Below are positions 8,433-16,735 of a stretch of 64,000 nt of DNA, in pieces; position 1 is the first letter of the stretch, and each line of letters opens with the position of its first letter. The notes under the pieces were generated by a model. The model was not told where the DNA came from. It searched no databases and saw only the letters and a list, made by a program, of their open reading frames with translations. The stretch spans positions 124,001-188,000 of the forward strand of contig CACJMB010000001.1 of the NCBI GenBank assembly GCA_902594405.1. Reading direction: 5' to 3'. The stretch comes from an uncultured Pelagibacteraceae bacterium (GTDB taxonomy: Bacteria; Pseudomonadota; Alphaproteobacteria; Pelagibacterales; Pelagibacteraceae). Made by a program: the position numbers and the translations under genes.

Positions 8433-9737
8433 ATGGAAGTTGTAAACGATAATAGTTGTAGTTGGGTTAATGATTTAAGTCCAAGAAATAACATTCTAAC
8501 ACTCTCATCTAATATAGATTGTGAATGGTTAATTGTAGGAGCGGGTTATACAGGATTATCTGCAGCAAGAAAATTAGGTCAACTTTACCCAAATCAAAAA
8601 ATATTATTAGTTGATGCTCAGCTAGCAGGCGAGGGTGCTAGCTCAAGAAACTCGGGATACTTGGTGGATACAACACTTAATGATGGTTTTACCTCTGATA
8701 AAGAATTAAATAATTATAAAAAAAAAGCAGACATCTATAAATTGGGAATAGATGTTATTAAAAAATTTATTAAAGAATATCAGGTAGATTGTGATTGGAA
8801 TGAATGCGGAAAATATTTTGCATCATCAAAGGAAGAAGATAGAAAAATATTAGAAAATTTTTCGTATACTTTATCAAAATTAGGTTTTGAACATAATTTG
8901 CTATCAAATAAAGAACTTAAAAAAAGATTGGGTACCAATTTTTACAATATCGCTCTCCATACAAAGGGAGGAATTTTATTACATCCAGGCAAATTGGTTA
9001 GAGCTATGATTGATACATTGCCAGAAAACGTAAATCTTTATGAAAATTCTTCATTATTAGACTGGAAAAAGAAAAATGATGCAGTCATTTGTAAATTTAA
9101 AAATGGTTCAATTAAAACTAAAAAGATTATTTTTGCTACAAACGGATTTCTGAAGTCTTTAGGAATAAAATCAAATTATAATTTTCCAATTACTTTAACA
9201 GCTAGTATGACCAGATCTTTATCAGATGAAGAGTTTATATCTCTTGGAGAGCCTAAAGAGTGGGGAGTATTACCTGTTAGACCGATGGGGGCCACTATAA
9301 GAATGACTAAAGACAGAAGAATTTTAATTAGAAATACTGCAGAAGTTTATAATCCTTATCAAATGTCTAAATCTGAATTAACCAAAAGATCATTAAAACA
9401 AAAAATAGGTATTAAAAAAAGATTTCCTGAATTACCGGATGATATTATTCAATCTTCTTGGTCAGGAATTGTTTCAAGAACAAGAAATAGTTCTCAAATT
9501 TTCGAAAAAATAGATTACAATATATTTGTTGCAGGTTGTTACAATGGCTCTGGTATTGGAGTTGGTACTTTATTTGGAGAGCAAATAGCAATCAAAGCAA
9601 GTAATGGAAATACAAAAGAGATTGAAACCATAGAAGCAAGAAATAAACCCACTTGGCTTCCTCCTGATCCAATTTTAAGTTTAGGAGTTAGAGCTAGGTT
9701 GATTTATGAGCGTTTCAGAGCAAAATCTGAGATTTAG
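8433..9737 (+). CDS. FAD-dependent amine oxidase/dehydrogenase (DAO family)
   Basis: A 434-aa DAO-fold flavoprotein. The N-terminal motif CEWLIVGAGYTGLSAARKL (residues 30-48) binds FAD, GASSRNSGYL follows as in PuuB/TauY-like amine oxidoreductases, and GCYNGSGIGVGTLFGEQIA near residue 370 is the second FAD segment. It has no signal peptide or quinone-protein domain. It lies 39 bases after xsc on the same strand, so it is probably co-transcribed. A natural guess is oxidation of an aminosulfonate such as taurine to sulfoacetaldehyde for Xsc; generic DAO members oxidise many amines, so substrate is inference. It ends in a 4-nt convergent overlap with the M23 gene. Confidence 0.75.
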   Translation: MEVVNDNSCSWVNDLSPRNNILTLSSNIDCEWLIVGAGYTGLSAARKLGQLYPNQKILLVDAQLAGEGASSRNSGYLVDTTLNDGFTSDKELNNYKKKADIYKLGIDVIKKFIKEYQVDCDWNECGKYFASSKEEDRKILENFSYTLSKLGFEHNLLSNKELKKRLGTNFYNIALHTKGGILLHPGKLVRAMIDTLPENVNLYENSSLLDWKKKNDAVICKFKNGSIKTKKIIFATNGFLKSLGIKSNYNFPITLTASMTRSLSDEEFISLGEPKEWGVLPVRPMGATIRMTKDRRILIRNTAEVYNPYQMSKSELTKRSLKQKIGIKKRFPELPDDIIQSSWSGIVSRTRNSSQIFEKIDYNIFVAGCYNGSGIGVGTLFGEQIAIKASNGNTKEIETIEARNKPTWLPPDPILSLGVRARLIYERFRAKSEI

Positions 9738-10534
9738 TTTAAGACAGACAAGGGATCTAATCGTGTTTGAAACCAATTAACTCTAAAGTCTAAATGAGGT
9801 CCTGTTGATCTTCCAGTTGAACCTACAGTTCCTATTATATCTCCTTGATTAATTTGATCACCAACTGAAACTAATACATTTTCTAGATGAGAATATATTG
9901 TTGATATCCCATGACCATGATCCATTATAACTGTGCCACCAGTATAGTATAAATCATCTTCAGCCATAGTAACCACACCTGAACCTGAAGATTTAATCAT
10001 CGTTCCTTGTTTGGCTGCAATATCTATTCCGTAGTGAGGCCATCTTGGTTTACCATTTAAAATTCTTTGACTACCATAAACACCACTGATTATACCTTCA
10101 ACTGGCATGATAAATTTTTCTTTAAAAAATTGTAGATCCGAATTAATTGCTCTTGCTTCTCCAATTGCATTATTTTCTTTTTTAATTCTTTTATAAACAG
10201 ACTCAGGTGGGGTGACTTTACTTTCTGCCAAACCATCTATTCTTTGTATATTATATTTTCTTTTTAAAACTTTTTTTGTAGTTATTGATTTTTTCCCATT
10301 AATAATTTTTGTAAATGTTAGGTCATATTTTTGATCTCTGTCTATACCAAAGACAAAAAAACCGTCTTTTGAAACTTTTACCTCTTTTTTTCCAACCAAA
10401 ATTTTTGCATTAGGGTCAGTTTTACCTAATATAAAATGACCTTGTAGAAATTTACCTTGAAATTCAATAGCTTTAACTGGGGATATAAAAATTAAAAAAA
10501 CAAAAAAAAATCTATAAATTATTGAGCTGTCCAT
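9734..10534 (-). CDS. secreted M23 family metallopeptidase
   Basis: Predicted periplasmic peptidoglycan endopeptidase or LytM-type activator, 266 aa from the preferred start. The tracked ORF begins at 10597, but starting at the ATG at 10534 gives a clean signal peptide, MDSSIIYRFFFVFLIFISPVKA, whereas the longer version places it internally. An N-terminal ~120-residue domain precedes the M23 domain, which has HYGIDIAAKQG and the later HLDFRVNW, the usual zinc ligands, and GDIIGTVGSTGRSTGPH. It overlaps the end of the SDR gene by 16 bases and is last in the GMC-TerC-SDR-M23 group. Confidence 0.85.
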   Translation of the reverse strand: MDSSIIYRFFFVFLIFISPVKAIEFQGKFLQGHFILGKTDPNAKILVGKKEVKVSKDGFFVFGIDRDQKYDLTFTKIINGKKSITTKKVLKRKYNIQRIDGLAESKVTPPESVYKRIKKENNAIGEARAINSDLQFFKEKFIMPVEGIISGVYGSQRILNGKPRWPHYGIDIAAKQGTMIKSSGSGVVTMAEDDLYYTGGTVIMDHGHGISTIYSHLENVLVSVGDQINQGDIIGTVGSTGRSTGPHLDFRVNWFQTRLDPLSVLN

Positions 10535-11277
10535 CCACCATCTATAATTATTGATGTCCCGGTTATCATTGACGAAGCTGATGATGCCAAAAAACATACT
10601 GTTGTCGCAACATCACTTTCAGTAGCCGCTTTTCCCATTGGGATATTTCCAAGGGCTAATTTTTTAAATTTTTTGTTTTTAAAAAATTTTTTAACCATTG
10701 GTGTTTCTACAAAAGTAGGTGCTACCGTATTAACTCTGATATTTTTTTTAGCTAATTCAACACCCATTCCTTTTGTTAATCCTTCAATTCCAAATTTAGT
10801 CATATTATATACGTTTCTTCCACTCATACCCACATGACCGAGCTGTGATGACATATTTATAATTGAGCCTGGTCTTTTTTTATTTTTAAGCATCTTTTTT
10901 ACTACAAGTTGAGCTACGTTAAATGCTGCTTTAAGATTTAAATCTACAAGGTAATTCATGCTTTTTTGTTTAATTTTTTCAAAGGGTTCTGGAATGTTAG
11001 TTCCAGCATTATTTACTAATACATCAATAATTTTAATTTTATCTAATTTTTGTTTTAAATCTTCATAGTCCATTACATCGCATGAAACCTTAATAATCTT
11101 ACCTTTAACTTTTTTGATATCCTTTTCTAATTTATTAAGATCCGAAGATGTTCTACTTAAAGCTATAACCGTTGCACCCGCCTCAGCTAATGCAATTGAA
11201 CATGCTCTTCCAAGTCCTTTACCTGCACCAGTAACTAAAGCGTATTTGTTTTTTAGATTTATTTTTTGAAGATACAT
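10519..11277 (-). CDS. short-chain dehydrogenase/reductase (SDR)
   Basis: Classical NAD(P)-dependent SDR of 252 aa, resembling FabG or gluconate 5-dehydrogenase. The cofactor motif is VTGAGKGLGRA (residues 15-25), followed by NNAGTN and the catalytic Ser, Tyr and Lys in NMSSQLG and NVYNMTKFG. The C-terminus is SIIIDGGWTAQ. It shares one base with the TerC stop (taATG), so it is translationally coupled in this operon. Substrate is unknown; a hydroxysulfonate is one possibility in this neighbourhood, as is a general hydroxyacid or ketone. Confidence 0.85.
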   Translation of the reverse strand: MYLQKINLKNKYALVTGAGKGLGRACSIALAEAGATVIALSRTSSDLNKLEKDIKKVKGKIIKVSCDVMDYEDLKQKLDKIKIIDVLVNNAGTNIPEPFEKIKQKSMNYLVDLNLKAAFNVAQLVVKKMLKNKKRPGSIINMSSQLGHVGMSGRNVYNMTKFGIEGLTKGMGVELAKKNIRVNTVAPTFVETPMVKKFFKNKKFKKLALGNIPMGKAATESDVATTVCFLASSASSMITGTSIIIDGGWTAQ

Positions 11278-11870
11278 TAAAAGAATATTATTTTAATATC
11301 TGTGTAAATCAACTCTACAGCTACTACTAATATTGCTAATAATCCAACCCAAGCAATCCATTTGTATTTTTTAATCCATCCAGATATTAATGTTGCAGCA
11401 GTAGCCATTAAAATGATTGATAAAACTAATCCAAAAACAAGTAATCCATAATGATCACCAGCTGCTCCAGCAACACCCAAAACATTATCTAAACTCATTG
11501 TAAAATCTGCTAGTAGAACTGTCCAAATTGCTTTTAGAAAACTTGAATTATCTACTTTTACCTCTTCTTCAGATTCAGAACCTTTGATTACATCTACATA
11601 TAGCTTGTAAACAATATAAAGTAGTAATAATCCTCCAATTAATCTTAACCCAGTTATTTGTAGCAGATAAGCTGTCAGTAAAGTTAGTATAATTCTTAAA
11701 ATTACAGCACCACCAATTCCCCAGAAAATAACTTTTTTTCTTTGTTCGACTGGAAATTTAGATGCAACCATTCCAATAATAATTGCATTGTCTCCAGCTA
11801 AAACTAAATCAATAAAAATTATTTGAGTTAATATTGCTATTTGCTCAGGTGTAAAAAATTCTGCAAACAT
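11277..11870 (-). CDS. TerC/YjbE family integral membrane protein
   Basis: A 197-aa inner-membrane protein of the TerC (YjbE-like) family. Characteristic acidic motifs inside membrane spans are visible: IFIDLVLAGDNAIIIG at the start and LADFTMSLDNVLGVAG in the middle. About 6-7 spans are predicted. Family members have been linked to metal (manganese) efflux or to metalation of exported proteins. It overlaps GMC upstream and SDR downstream by one base each. Why it is embedded between two oxidoreductases is unclear. Confidence 0.88.
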   Translation of the reverse strand: MFAEFFTPEQIAILTQIIFIDLVLAGDNAIIIGMVASKFPVEQRKKVIFWGIGGAVILRIILTLLTAYLLQITGLRLIGGLLLLYIVYKLYVDVIKGSESEEEVKVDNSSFLKAIWTVLLADFTMSLDNVLGVAGAAGDHYGLLVFGLVLSIILMATAATLISGWIKKYKWIAWVGLLAILVVAVELIYTDIKIIFF

Positions 11871-13465
11871 TATTGCTTTAGTATCATGTCTGCACCTTTT
11901 TCTGCAATCATTATTGTTGGTGCATTTGTATTTCCTGAAGTGATGTTTGGCATTATTGATGCATCTATAACTCTCAAATTATTAACACCTCTAACCTTAA
12001 GCTTTTCATCAACTACAGACATTTCATCTTGTCCCATCTTACAAGTTCCAACTGGATGAAAAATAGTTTGAGCATAATTAGAGGCTTCTTTAACTAATTC
12101 CTCATCATCATTTAAATGAATGCCAGGTCTGTATTCTTCTGGGTTATATTTTTTGAAAGTTTCAGACTCCATTATAATTTTTCTGGTTAATTTAAGTCCT
12201 TTAGCTGCAATCATTCTATCGTGATCAGTTGATAGATAGTTTTGTTTTATTTTTGCATAAGTTCTCGAGTCTTTATCAACAATACTAACATGTCCTCTAC
12301 TTGTCGGTCTGATATTTGAAACAGTGGGCGTGAATGCATGAAAATCATGATTTTTTGTTGCTCCCAAAGTATCCATACTCATGGGCTGAACATGCCATTG
12401 TAAATCTGGTAGCTCTAAAGATGGATCACTTTTAGCAAACATGCAAAGTTGACTAGCACCCATAGTCATTGGGCCACTTCTTTTAAAAATATATTCTAAG
12501 CCAATCATTAAATTTCCAAATAAACTATTAATTTTTTTATTTAGTGATTTTAAACCATTAATTTTATAAATTGGTCTAAGCATTAAATGATCATGTAAAT
12601 TTTCTCCAACACCATTTAAATTTTGCACCATATCAATTCCAAGATTTTTAAGTTTTTCAGGATTTCCTATACCAGAAACTTGTAAGATTTGAGGAGATCC
12701 AATAGCCCCTGATGAAATAATAATTTCTTTATTTGCTTGAACTTTTTTTAATTCATTTCCTTCCCAATACTCAATTTCTTTGGCAGTTTTATTTTCAAAA
12801 TTTATTTTCTTGACATGTGAATGAGTTAAAATTTTTAAATTTTGCCTGCTCTTGATCGGGTTTAGATACCCAACAGCTGTACTACATCTAAAACCATCTT
12901 TTTCTGTTACTTGAAAATAACCACAGCCATGATTATCACCAGTATTAAAATCTTTTGTTTTTGGAATACCAAACTCTTCAGCAGCATTTTGAAATTCATC
13001 TAAAAGAGGCAGATGTATTCTTTGATCTGAAACAGACAAAGGACCTCCAACACCATGGAACTCACTTTTTCCTCTTTCTTGATTTTCTGCTTTGATAAAA
13101 TAAGGTAAAACATCATCCCACCCCCAACCTGTATTACCTGATTGTCTCCATATATCATAATCTCTGTGTTGACCTCTTATGTAAAGCAGACCATTGATAG
13201 AAGAACTACCTCCTAAAGTTTTTCCTCTAGGATATCTGATTGAAATATTATTCATGCTCTCATCAGGTTCTGTTTTGTAGCACCAATCAGTCTTTGGATT
13301 ATGCATTGTTTTAAAATATCCAACAGGAATATGTATCCAAGGATAATTATCCTTGCCTCCAGCTTCAATTAAGAGTACTTTGTTTTCTGGATCTTCAGAT
13401 AGTCTATTTGCAAGTACACATCCAGCGGATCCAGCACCAAGAATTATAAAATCAAAATTTTCCAT
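11870..13465 (-). CDS. GMC family flavoprotein oxidoreductase (choline-dehydrogenase-like)
   Basis: A 531-aa glucose-methanol-choline oxidoreductase. It has the FAD motif FIILGAGSAGCVLANRL at the N-terminus, GMC signature 1 in YPRGKTLGGSSSINGLL, signature 2 in ISSGAIGSPQILQVSGIG, and the active-site HPVGTCKMG near the C-terminus. Such enzymes oxidise primary alcohols to aldehydes. General annotation would be choline dehydrogenase, but there is no betaine aldehyde dehydrogenase nearby. It is divergent from a TRAP transporter, and xsc lies ~3.5 kb away. The known isethionate dehydrogenase IseJ is a GMC protein, so oxidation of isethionate is a plausible alternative. Confidence 0.88.
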   Translation of the reverse strand: MENFDFIILGAGSAGCVLANRLSEDPENKVLLIEAGGKDNYPWIHIPVGYFKTMHNPKTDWCYKTEPDESMNNISIRYPRGKTLGGSSSINGLLYIRGQHRDYDIWRQSGNTGWGWDDVLPYFIKAENQERGKSEFHGVGGPLSVSDQRIHLPLLDEFQNAAEEFGIPKTKDFNTGDNHGCGYFQVTEKDGFRCSTAVGYLNPIKSRQNLKILTHSHVKKINFENKTAKEIEYWEGNELKKVQANKEIIISSGAIGSPQILQVSGIGNPEKLKNLGIDMVQNLNGVGENLHDHLMLRPIYKINGLKSLNKKINSLFGNLMIGLEYIFKRSGPMTMGASQLCMFAKSDPSLELPDLQWHVQPMSMDTLGATKNHDFHAFTPTVSNIRPTSRGHVSIVDKDSRTYAKIKQNYLSTDHDRMIAAKGLKLTRKIIMESETFKKYNPEEYRPGIHLNDDEELVKEASNYAQTIFHPVGTCKMGQDEMSVVDEKLKVRGVNNLRVIDASIMPNITSGNTNAPTIMIAEKGADMILKQ

Positions 13466-13604
13466 TACTTAGAACTCTTATAAATTAAAAAATAAATTTT
13501 TCTAATAATACTGTAAAAAATTTAGAATTATTCAATATTAACACTTGTTTTAGATTTCATTCTTTGACAAGGTTTCATTTTTAAAAATAAAGAGAGGGAA
13601 ACAA
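13466..13604. promoter_or_regulatory. divergent intergenic region between GMC operon and TRAP operon
   Basis: 139 bases between two divergent starts must hold both promoters. On the plus strand AGAGAGGG (13591-13598) is a strong Shine-Dalgarno 6 bases before dctP. On the minus strand a weak TTTACA-17-TATTTT pair can be drawn upstream of the GMC gene. I could not place a confident dctP promoter: the TTGACA at 13564 has no usable -10. Confidence 0.4.
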
Positions 13605-14699
13605 ATGAAAAAAATCATTTCAATGTTATTTGCGGTTGCGATGGTATTTGGATTTATTTCAAATGCTAATGCTGCAAAAACACTAAAATGTCAGACAGTT
13701 CTTAACACTAAGGCTGATGAAGTTAAAATGTTAAAAGACTTTACTGACACTGTTACAACTTTGACAGGTGGATCTCTTAAGTTTGAAATTATGCCAGCAG
13801 GAGCAGTTGTTGGTGTAAAAGAAACTTTAGATGCTGTTGATAAAGGACTTATCGACTGTGGATTTGCTTGGACACACTATTGGTCAGGTGATCACCCTGC
13901 CGCTATGTTATTTGGTTCGCCAGTAGCAGGTGGTGGTGTTGGTATTGACAACATCGCATTCTTATCATGGTTTCAGTATGGTGGAGGAAAAGAGCTATAC
14001 GACAGACTATGGAAAGAAATGGGAAGAGATATTAAAGGATTTATGATTCAACCAGTTGGTCCTGAAGCTTTAGGATGGTTTCCAAAACCAATTAAAGATA
14101 TGGCTGATTTTAGAAAATATAAATTCAGAACTCCTCCAGGAATTCCAGGACAAACTTATAAAGACATCGGTATAGCATCTGTTGCTATGGGTGGTGGAGA
14201 TATTCTACCAGCTTTAGAAGCAGGAACTATTGATGCTGCTGAATGGTGTTGTCCAAAACCAGACTTAACGTTTGGTTTCCAAAAAGTATTAAAGCACTAC
14301 TATCTACAAGGTTTACACCAAGTAGTCGTAAATGCTGACTTTTATATTACTGGAAAAACATATGAAGCTATGAGTGCTCATGAGAAGAAGTCTTTAGAAG
14401 TTGCAGCAAATGCATCTTTAGCGAAATCTCTAAGTTACAGAATCTATGAAAACGGAAAAGCTTTAAAAGAGCTTACTGAAGTTCATGGTGTAAAATTAGA
14501 AGATACTCCTTCTGATTACTTCACAGAATACATGGCAGCTGCTAAGAAAAGTTTAGAAACAAACGCAGCTAAAAATGCATTCTTTGCTGAAGTTTGGGAC
14601 TCTATGAAAGAATTTGCTGATATCGCAGTTCCTTTCTGGAGTGGTGCTCAAATGTCTAATGCGAAGCTAGGAATGGCTCACGCAGCAACATTAAAGTAA
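13605..14699 (+). CDS. dctP: TRAP transporter substrate-binding protein (DctP family)
   Basis: Periplasmic solute receptor, 364 aa, with signal peptide MKKIISMLFAVAMVFGFISNANA. The mature part is a DctP-type fold: GGSLKFEIMPAGAVVG, KDMADFRKYKFRTPPG (the usual place for the carboxylate-binding arginine) and GTIDAAEWCCPKPDLTFGFQ, reminiscent of the EW motif in TakP-like 2-oxoacid receptors. The ligand is therefore probably a small organic acid anion; a sulfonate is an inference from context. A strong SD precedes it and a strong hairpin follows it, so this receptor should be made in excess over dctQM. Confidence 0.93.
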   Translation: MKKIISMLFAVAMVFGFISNANAAKTLKCQTVLNTKADEVKMLKDFTDTVTTLTGGSLKFEIMPAGAVVGVKETLDAVDKGLIDCGFAWTHYWSGDHPAAMLFGSPVAGGGVGIDNIAFLSWFQYGGGKELYDRLWKEMGRDIKGFMIQPVGPEALGWFPKPIKDMADFRKYKFRTPPGIPGQTYKDIGIASVAMGGGDILPALEAGTIDAAEWCCPKPDLTFGFQKVLKHYYLQGLHQVVVNADFYITGKTYEAMSAHEKKSLEVAANASLAKSLSYRIYENGKALKELTEVHGVKLEDTPSDYFTEYMAAAKKSLETNAAKNAFFAEVWDSMKEFADIAVPFWSGAQMSNAKLGMAHAATLK

Positions 14700-14718
14700 T
14701 CATTAAATAATCTTTACG

Positions 14719-14752
14719 TTAGAGCGGACTTAATAGTCCGCTCTAATTTTTT
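14719..14752 (+). terminator. strong hairpin with T-run between dctP and dctQ
   Basis: TTAGAGCGGACT (14719-14730) and AGTCCGCTCTAA (14735-14746) form a perfect 12-bp stem with a TAAT loop, followed by six T. This is the clearest intrinsic terminator in the window. Its place within dctPQM implies partial termination (or RNA-end protection), keeping the binding protein transcript more abundant than the membrane subunits. Confidence 0.88.
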
Positions 14753-14764
14753 ATATAAAATTTT

Positions 14765-15379
14765 ATGGCAGAGGAACCAGGTAAACTAGATATATCAGAT
14801 GAAATGATTGCCGAAAGGCGAGGCGGTTCAGGAAAAATGCCAAGTGATATGCCGTCATGGATGGCAAGTTCAATTGTTAATATTGATAAATTTAGTAAAT
14901 GGGTTGGAAACATTGTTTGTTGGATATTAATGCCATTAATTCTTGCAATGACTTACGAGGTTCTTGCTAGAAAATTATTTCATGCCCCAACAATATGGGC
15001 CTATGACATCAGTCGATTTTTATATGGTGCACTGTTTATGTTGGGTGCTGGTTATGCACTATCTAAAGGTGTTCATATCAGAGCAGATTTTTTATACAGA
15101 AATTTTAAAACTAAGAATCAAGGCACAATTGATTTTTGGTTATATATTTTATTTTATTTTCCAGGCTTAATCGTGTTCCTTTATATGACCATTGGATATG
15201 TAGGAGAATCTATCCAAAGAGGTGAGAGAGGAATGGATACTACTTGGATGCCATATATGTGGCCAATAAAAACTTGCCTACTAATTGGTATAATATTTTT
15301 ACTAATCCAAGGTATTTCAGAATTATTTAAAAGTTATTGGGCTGCCACAAGAGGGAAGTGGCCAGGAGAAGATGAATGA
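14765..15379 (+). CDS. dctQ: TRAP transporter small permease subunit (DctQ)
   Basis: A 204-aa DctQ-type membrane subunit with about four membrane spans. The first ~40 residues form a charged cytoplasmic extension (DEMIAERRGGSGKMPSDMPSW). The core includes YEVLARKLFHAPTIWAYDISRFLYG and GAGYALSKGVHIRADF, typical of DctQ in the larger-subunit subgroup. It overlaps dctM by 4 bases. Confidence 0.92.
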   Translation: MAEEPGKLDISDEMIAERRGGSGKMPSDMPSWMASSIVNIDKFSKWVGNIVCWILMPLILAMTYEVLARKLFHAPTIWAYDISRFLYGALFMLGAGYALSKGVHIRADFLYRNFKTKNQGTIDFWLYILFYFPGLIVFLYMTIGYVGESIQRGERGMDTTWMPYMWPIKTCLLIGIIFLLIQGISELFKSYWAATRGKWPGEDE

Positions 15380-16710
15380 TAGCTGAATTTATAGATCCAG
15401 CATACTTAGGTTTTATTTTAGTTGGAGTAATGTTATTTGCTATCTTTGTCGGATTTCCTATTTCATTCACATTAATTTTCTTAGGTTTTGTATTTGGTTA
15501 TCTAGGTTTTGGAAAATTAGTCTTTTATTTAATGACCCTCCAGTTCTCGATGGTCATGACCGAACAAACTCTCGCCGCCGTCCCGCTCTTTGTCTTTATG
15601 GGTATTATGATGGAGCAGGCAGGACTGATGGAAAGATTATTCTCATCATTTCAAATGATGCTAGCTAGAGTAAGAGGTGCATTGTATTATGCTGTTTTGT
15701 TTGTTTCAGTTATCTTCGCTGCTGCAACTGGAATTGTTGGTGCCTCAGTAACTATTCTTGGAATAATGGCTGCAAAATCAATGAATAGATCTGGTTATGA
15801 TGTAAGACTTGCAGCTGGTACAATTACTGCTGGTGGAACCTTAGGAATTTTAATTCCACCAAGTATTATGCTTGTTGTGATGGGTCCAATTATGGAAATT
15901 CCTGTGATTGATCTATTTGCTGCAGCTATAATACCTGGAATTCTTCTTGCAAGTTTATACGCTGGTTACACAACAATAAGATGCATGATAAATCCTAAAT
16001 TAGGGCCTGTAATTCCTGAGGAGATGAGAGCAGCAAGCATGAAAGAAGTTTGGATTGAGTTCTTCTTAGGCTTAGTTCCTCCAGCAGCTCTAGTCTTTGC
16101 TGCATTGGGAAGTATTTTATTTGGTTTTGCAACACCAACAGAGGCTGCTGGTTGTGGTGCAATGGGTGCATTGTTACTTTCATTAGCTTATAAAAAATTA
16201 ACTCTATCTAAACTCCAAGAAGCACTAGTTAAAACTTTAGAGATTACTGCTTTAATAATGGTCTTAGTTGCTGCATCAAACTTTTTTGGTGCAGTATTTG
16301 CAAGACTTGGTACTCCAACATTGTTAACTGAATTTTTGTTAGGTTTAGAGATGAACAAATATTTTATTTTAGCAATTGTAATGGTTGCTATATTTTTATT
16401 AGGTTGGCCATTGGAATGGGTTCCAATTGTGATGATCATTGTACCAATTATTTTACCATTAATTGAAGCTTTGGGCTTTAATTTAACTTGGTTTGCAATA
16501 TTGGTTGCTGTCAATCTCCAGACCGCCTGGCTATCTCCACCTGTAGCTTTGTCAGCGTATTTCTTAAAAGGTGTAGTTCCTGAATGGGATTTAAAAGATA
16601 TTTATTATGGAATGATGCAATTTATGGTTCTGCAAATTATAGGCTTAATTTTAATTATAATATTTCCTAAGATTGCCTTATGGTTGCCAACTCTCTTATA
16701 TGGACAGTAG
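15376..16710 (+). CDS. dctM: TRAP transporter large permease subunit (DctM)
   Basis: The 444-aa channel subunit of the sodium-coupled TRAP transporter, with ~12 membrane spans. Family motifs include LAAVPLFVFMGIMMEQAGL, GIVGASVTILGIMAAKSM, GGTLGILIPPSIMLVVMG and NLQTAWLSPPVALSAYFLKG. Start overlaps dctQ by 4 bases. Two short stretches (15535-15588 and 16510-16530) use GC-ending codons, very unlike the rest of the gene; see findings. Confidence 0.95.
   Translation: MIAEFIDPAYLGFILVGVMLFAIFVGFPISFTLIFLGFVFGYLGFGKLVFYLMTLQFSMVMTEQTLAAVPLFVFMGIMMEQAGLMERLFSSFQMMLARVRGALYYAVLFVSVIFAAATGIVGASVTILGIMAAKSMNRSGYDVRLAAGTITAGGTLGILIPPSIMLVVMGPIMEIPVIDLFAAAIIPGILLASLYAGYTTIRCMINPKLGPVIPEEMRAASMKEVWIEFFLGLVPPAALVFAALGSILFGFATPTEAAGCGAMGALLLSLAYKKLTLSKLQEALVKTLEITALIMVLVAASNFFGAVFARLGTPTLLTEFLLGLEMNKYFILAIVMVAIFLLGWPLEWVPIVMIIVPIILPLIEALGFNLTWFAILVAVNLQTAWLSPPVALSAYFLKGVVPEWDLKDIYYGMMQFMVLQIIGLILIIIFPKIALWLPTLLYGQ
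15535..15627 (+). other. GC3-rich codon patch inside dctM
   Basis: Codons 54-84 of dctM (ACC CTC CAG TTC TCG ... CTG) are unusually rich in C/G-ending codons. From 15535 to 15588, 13 of 16 non-Met codons end in C or G, while surrounding codons end mostly in A or T. A smaller patch lies at 16510-16530 (GTC AAT CTC CAG ACC GCC TGG). Both cover the most conserved protein segments. Cause unknown: recombination tract or nucleotide-level constraint. Confidence 0.6.
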
Positions 16711-16735
16711 AATTTATTAGTTTAAAATAAATTTA

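Noticed and set aside
10535-10597. Longer M23 start at 10597
   Set aside because: It would put 21 extra polar residues before a clear signal peptide and extend further into the SDR gene.
11870-11890. yybP-ykoY manganese riboswitch ahead of terC
   Set aside because: terC shares a base with the upstream GMC gene, so there is no leader RNA that could hold such a structure.
13564-13592. Perfect TTGACA upstream of dctP as a -35 box
   Set aside because: The only -10 at proper spacing (ATAAAG) overlaps the Shine-Dalgarno, leaving no leader; start too close to the ATG for an mRNA with this strong SD.
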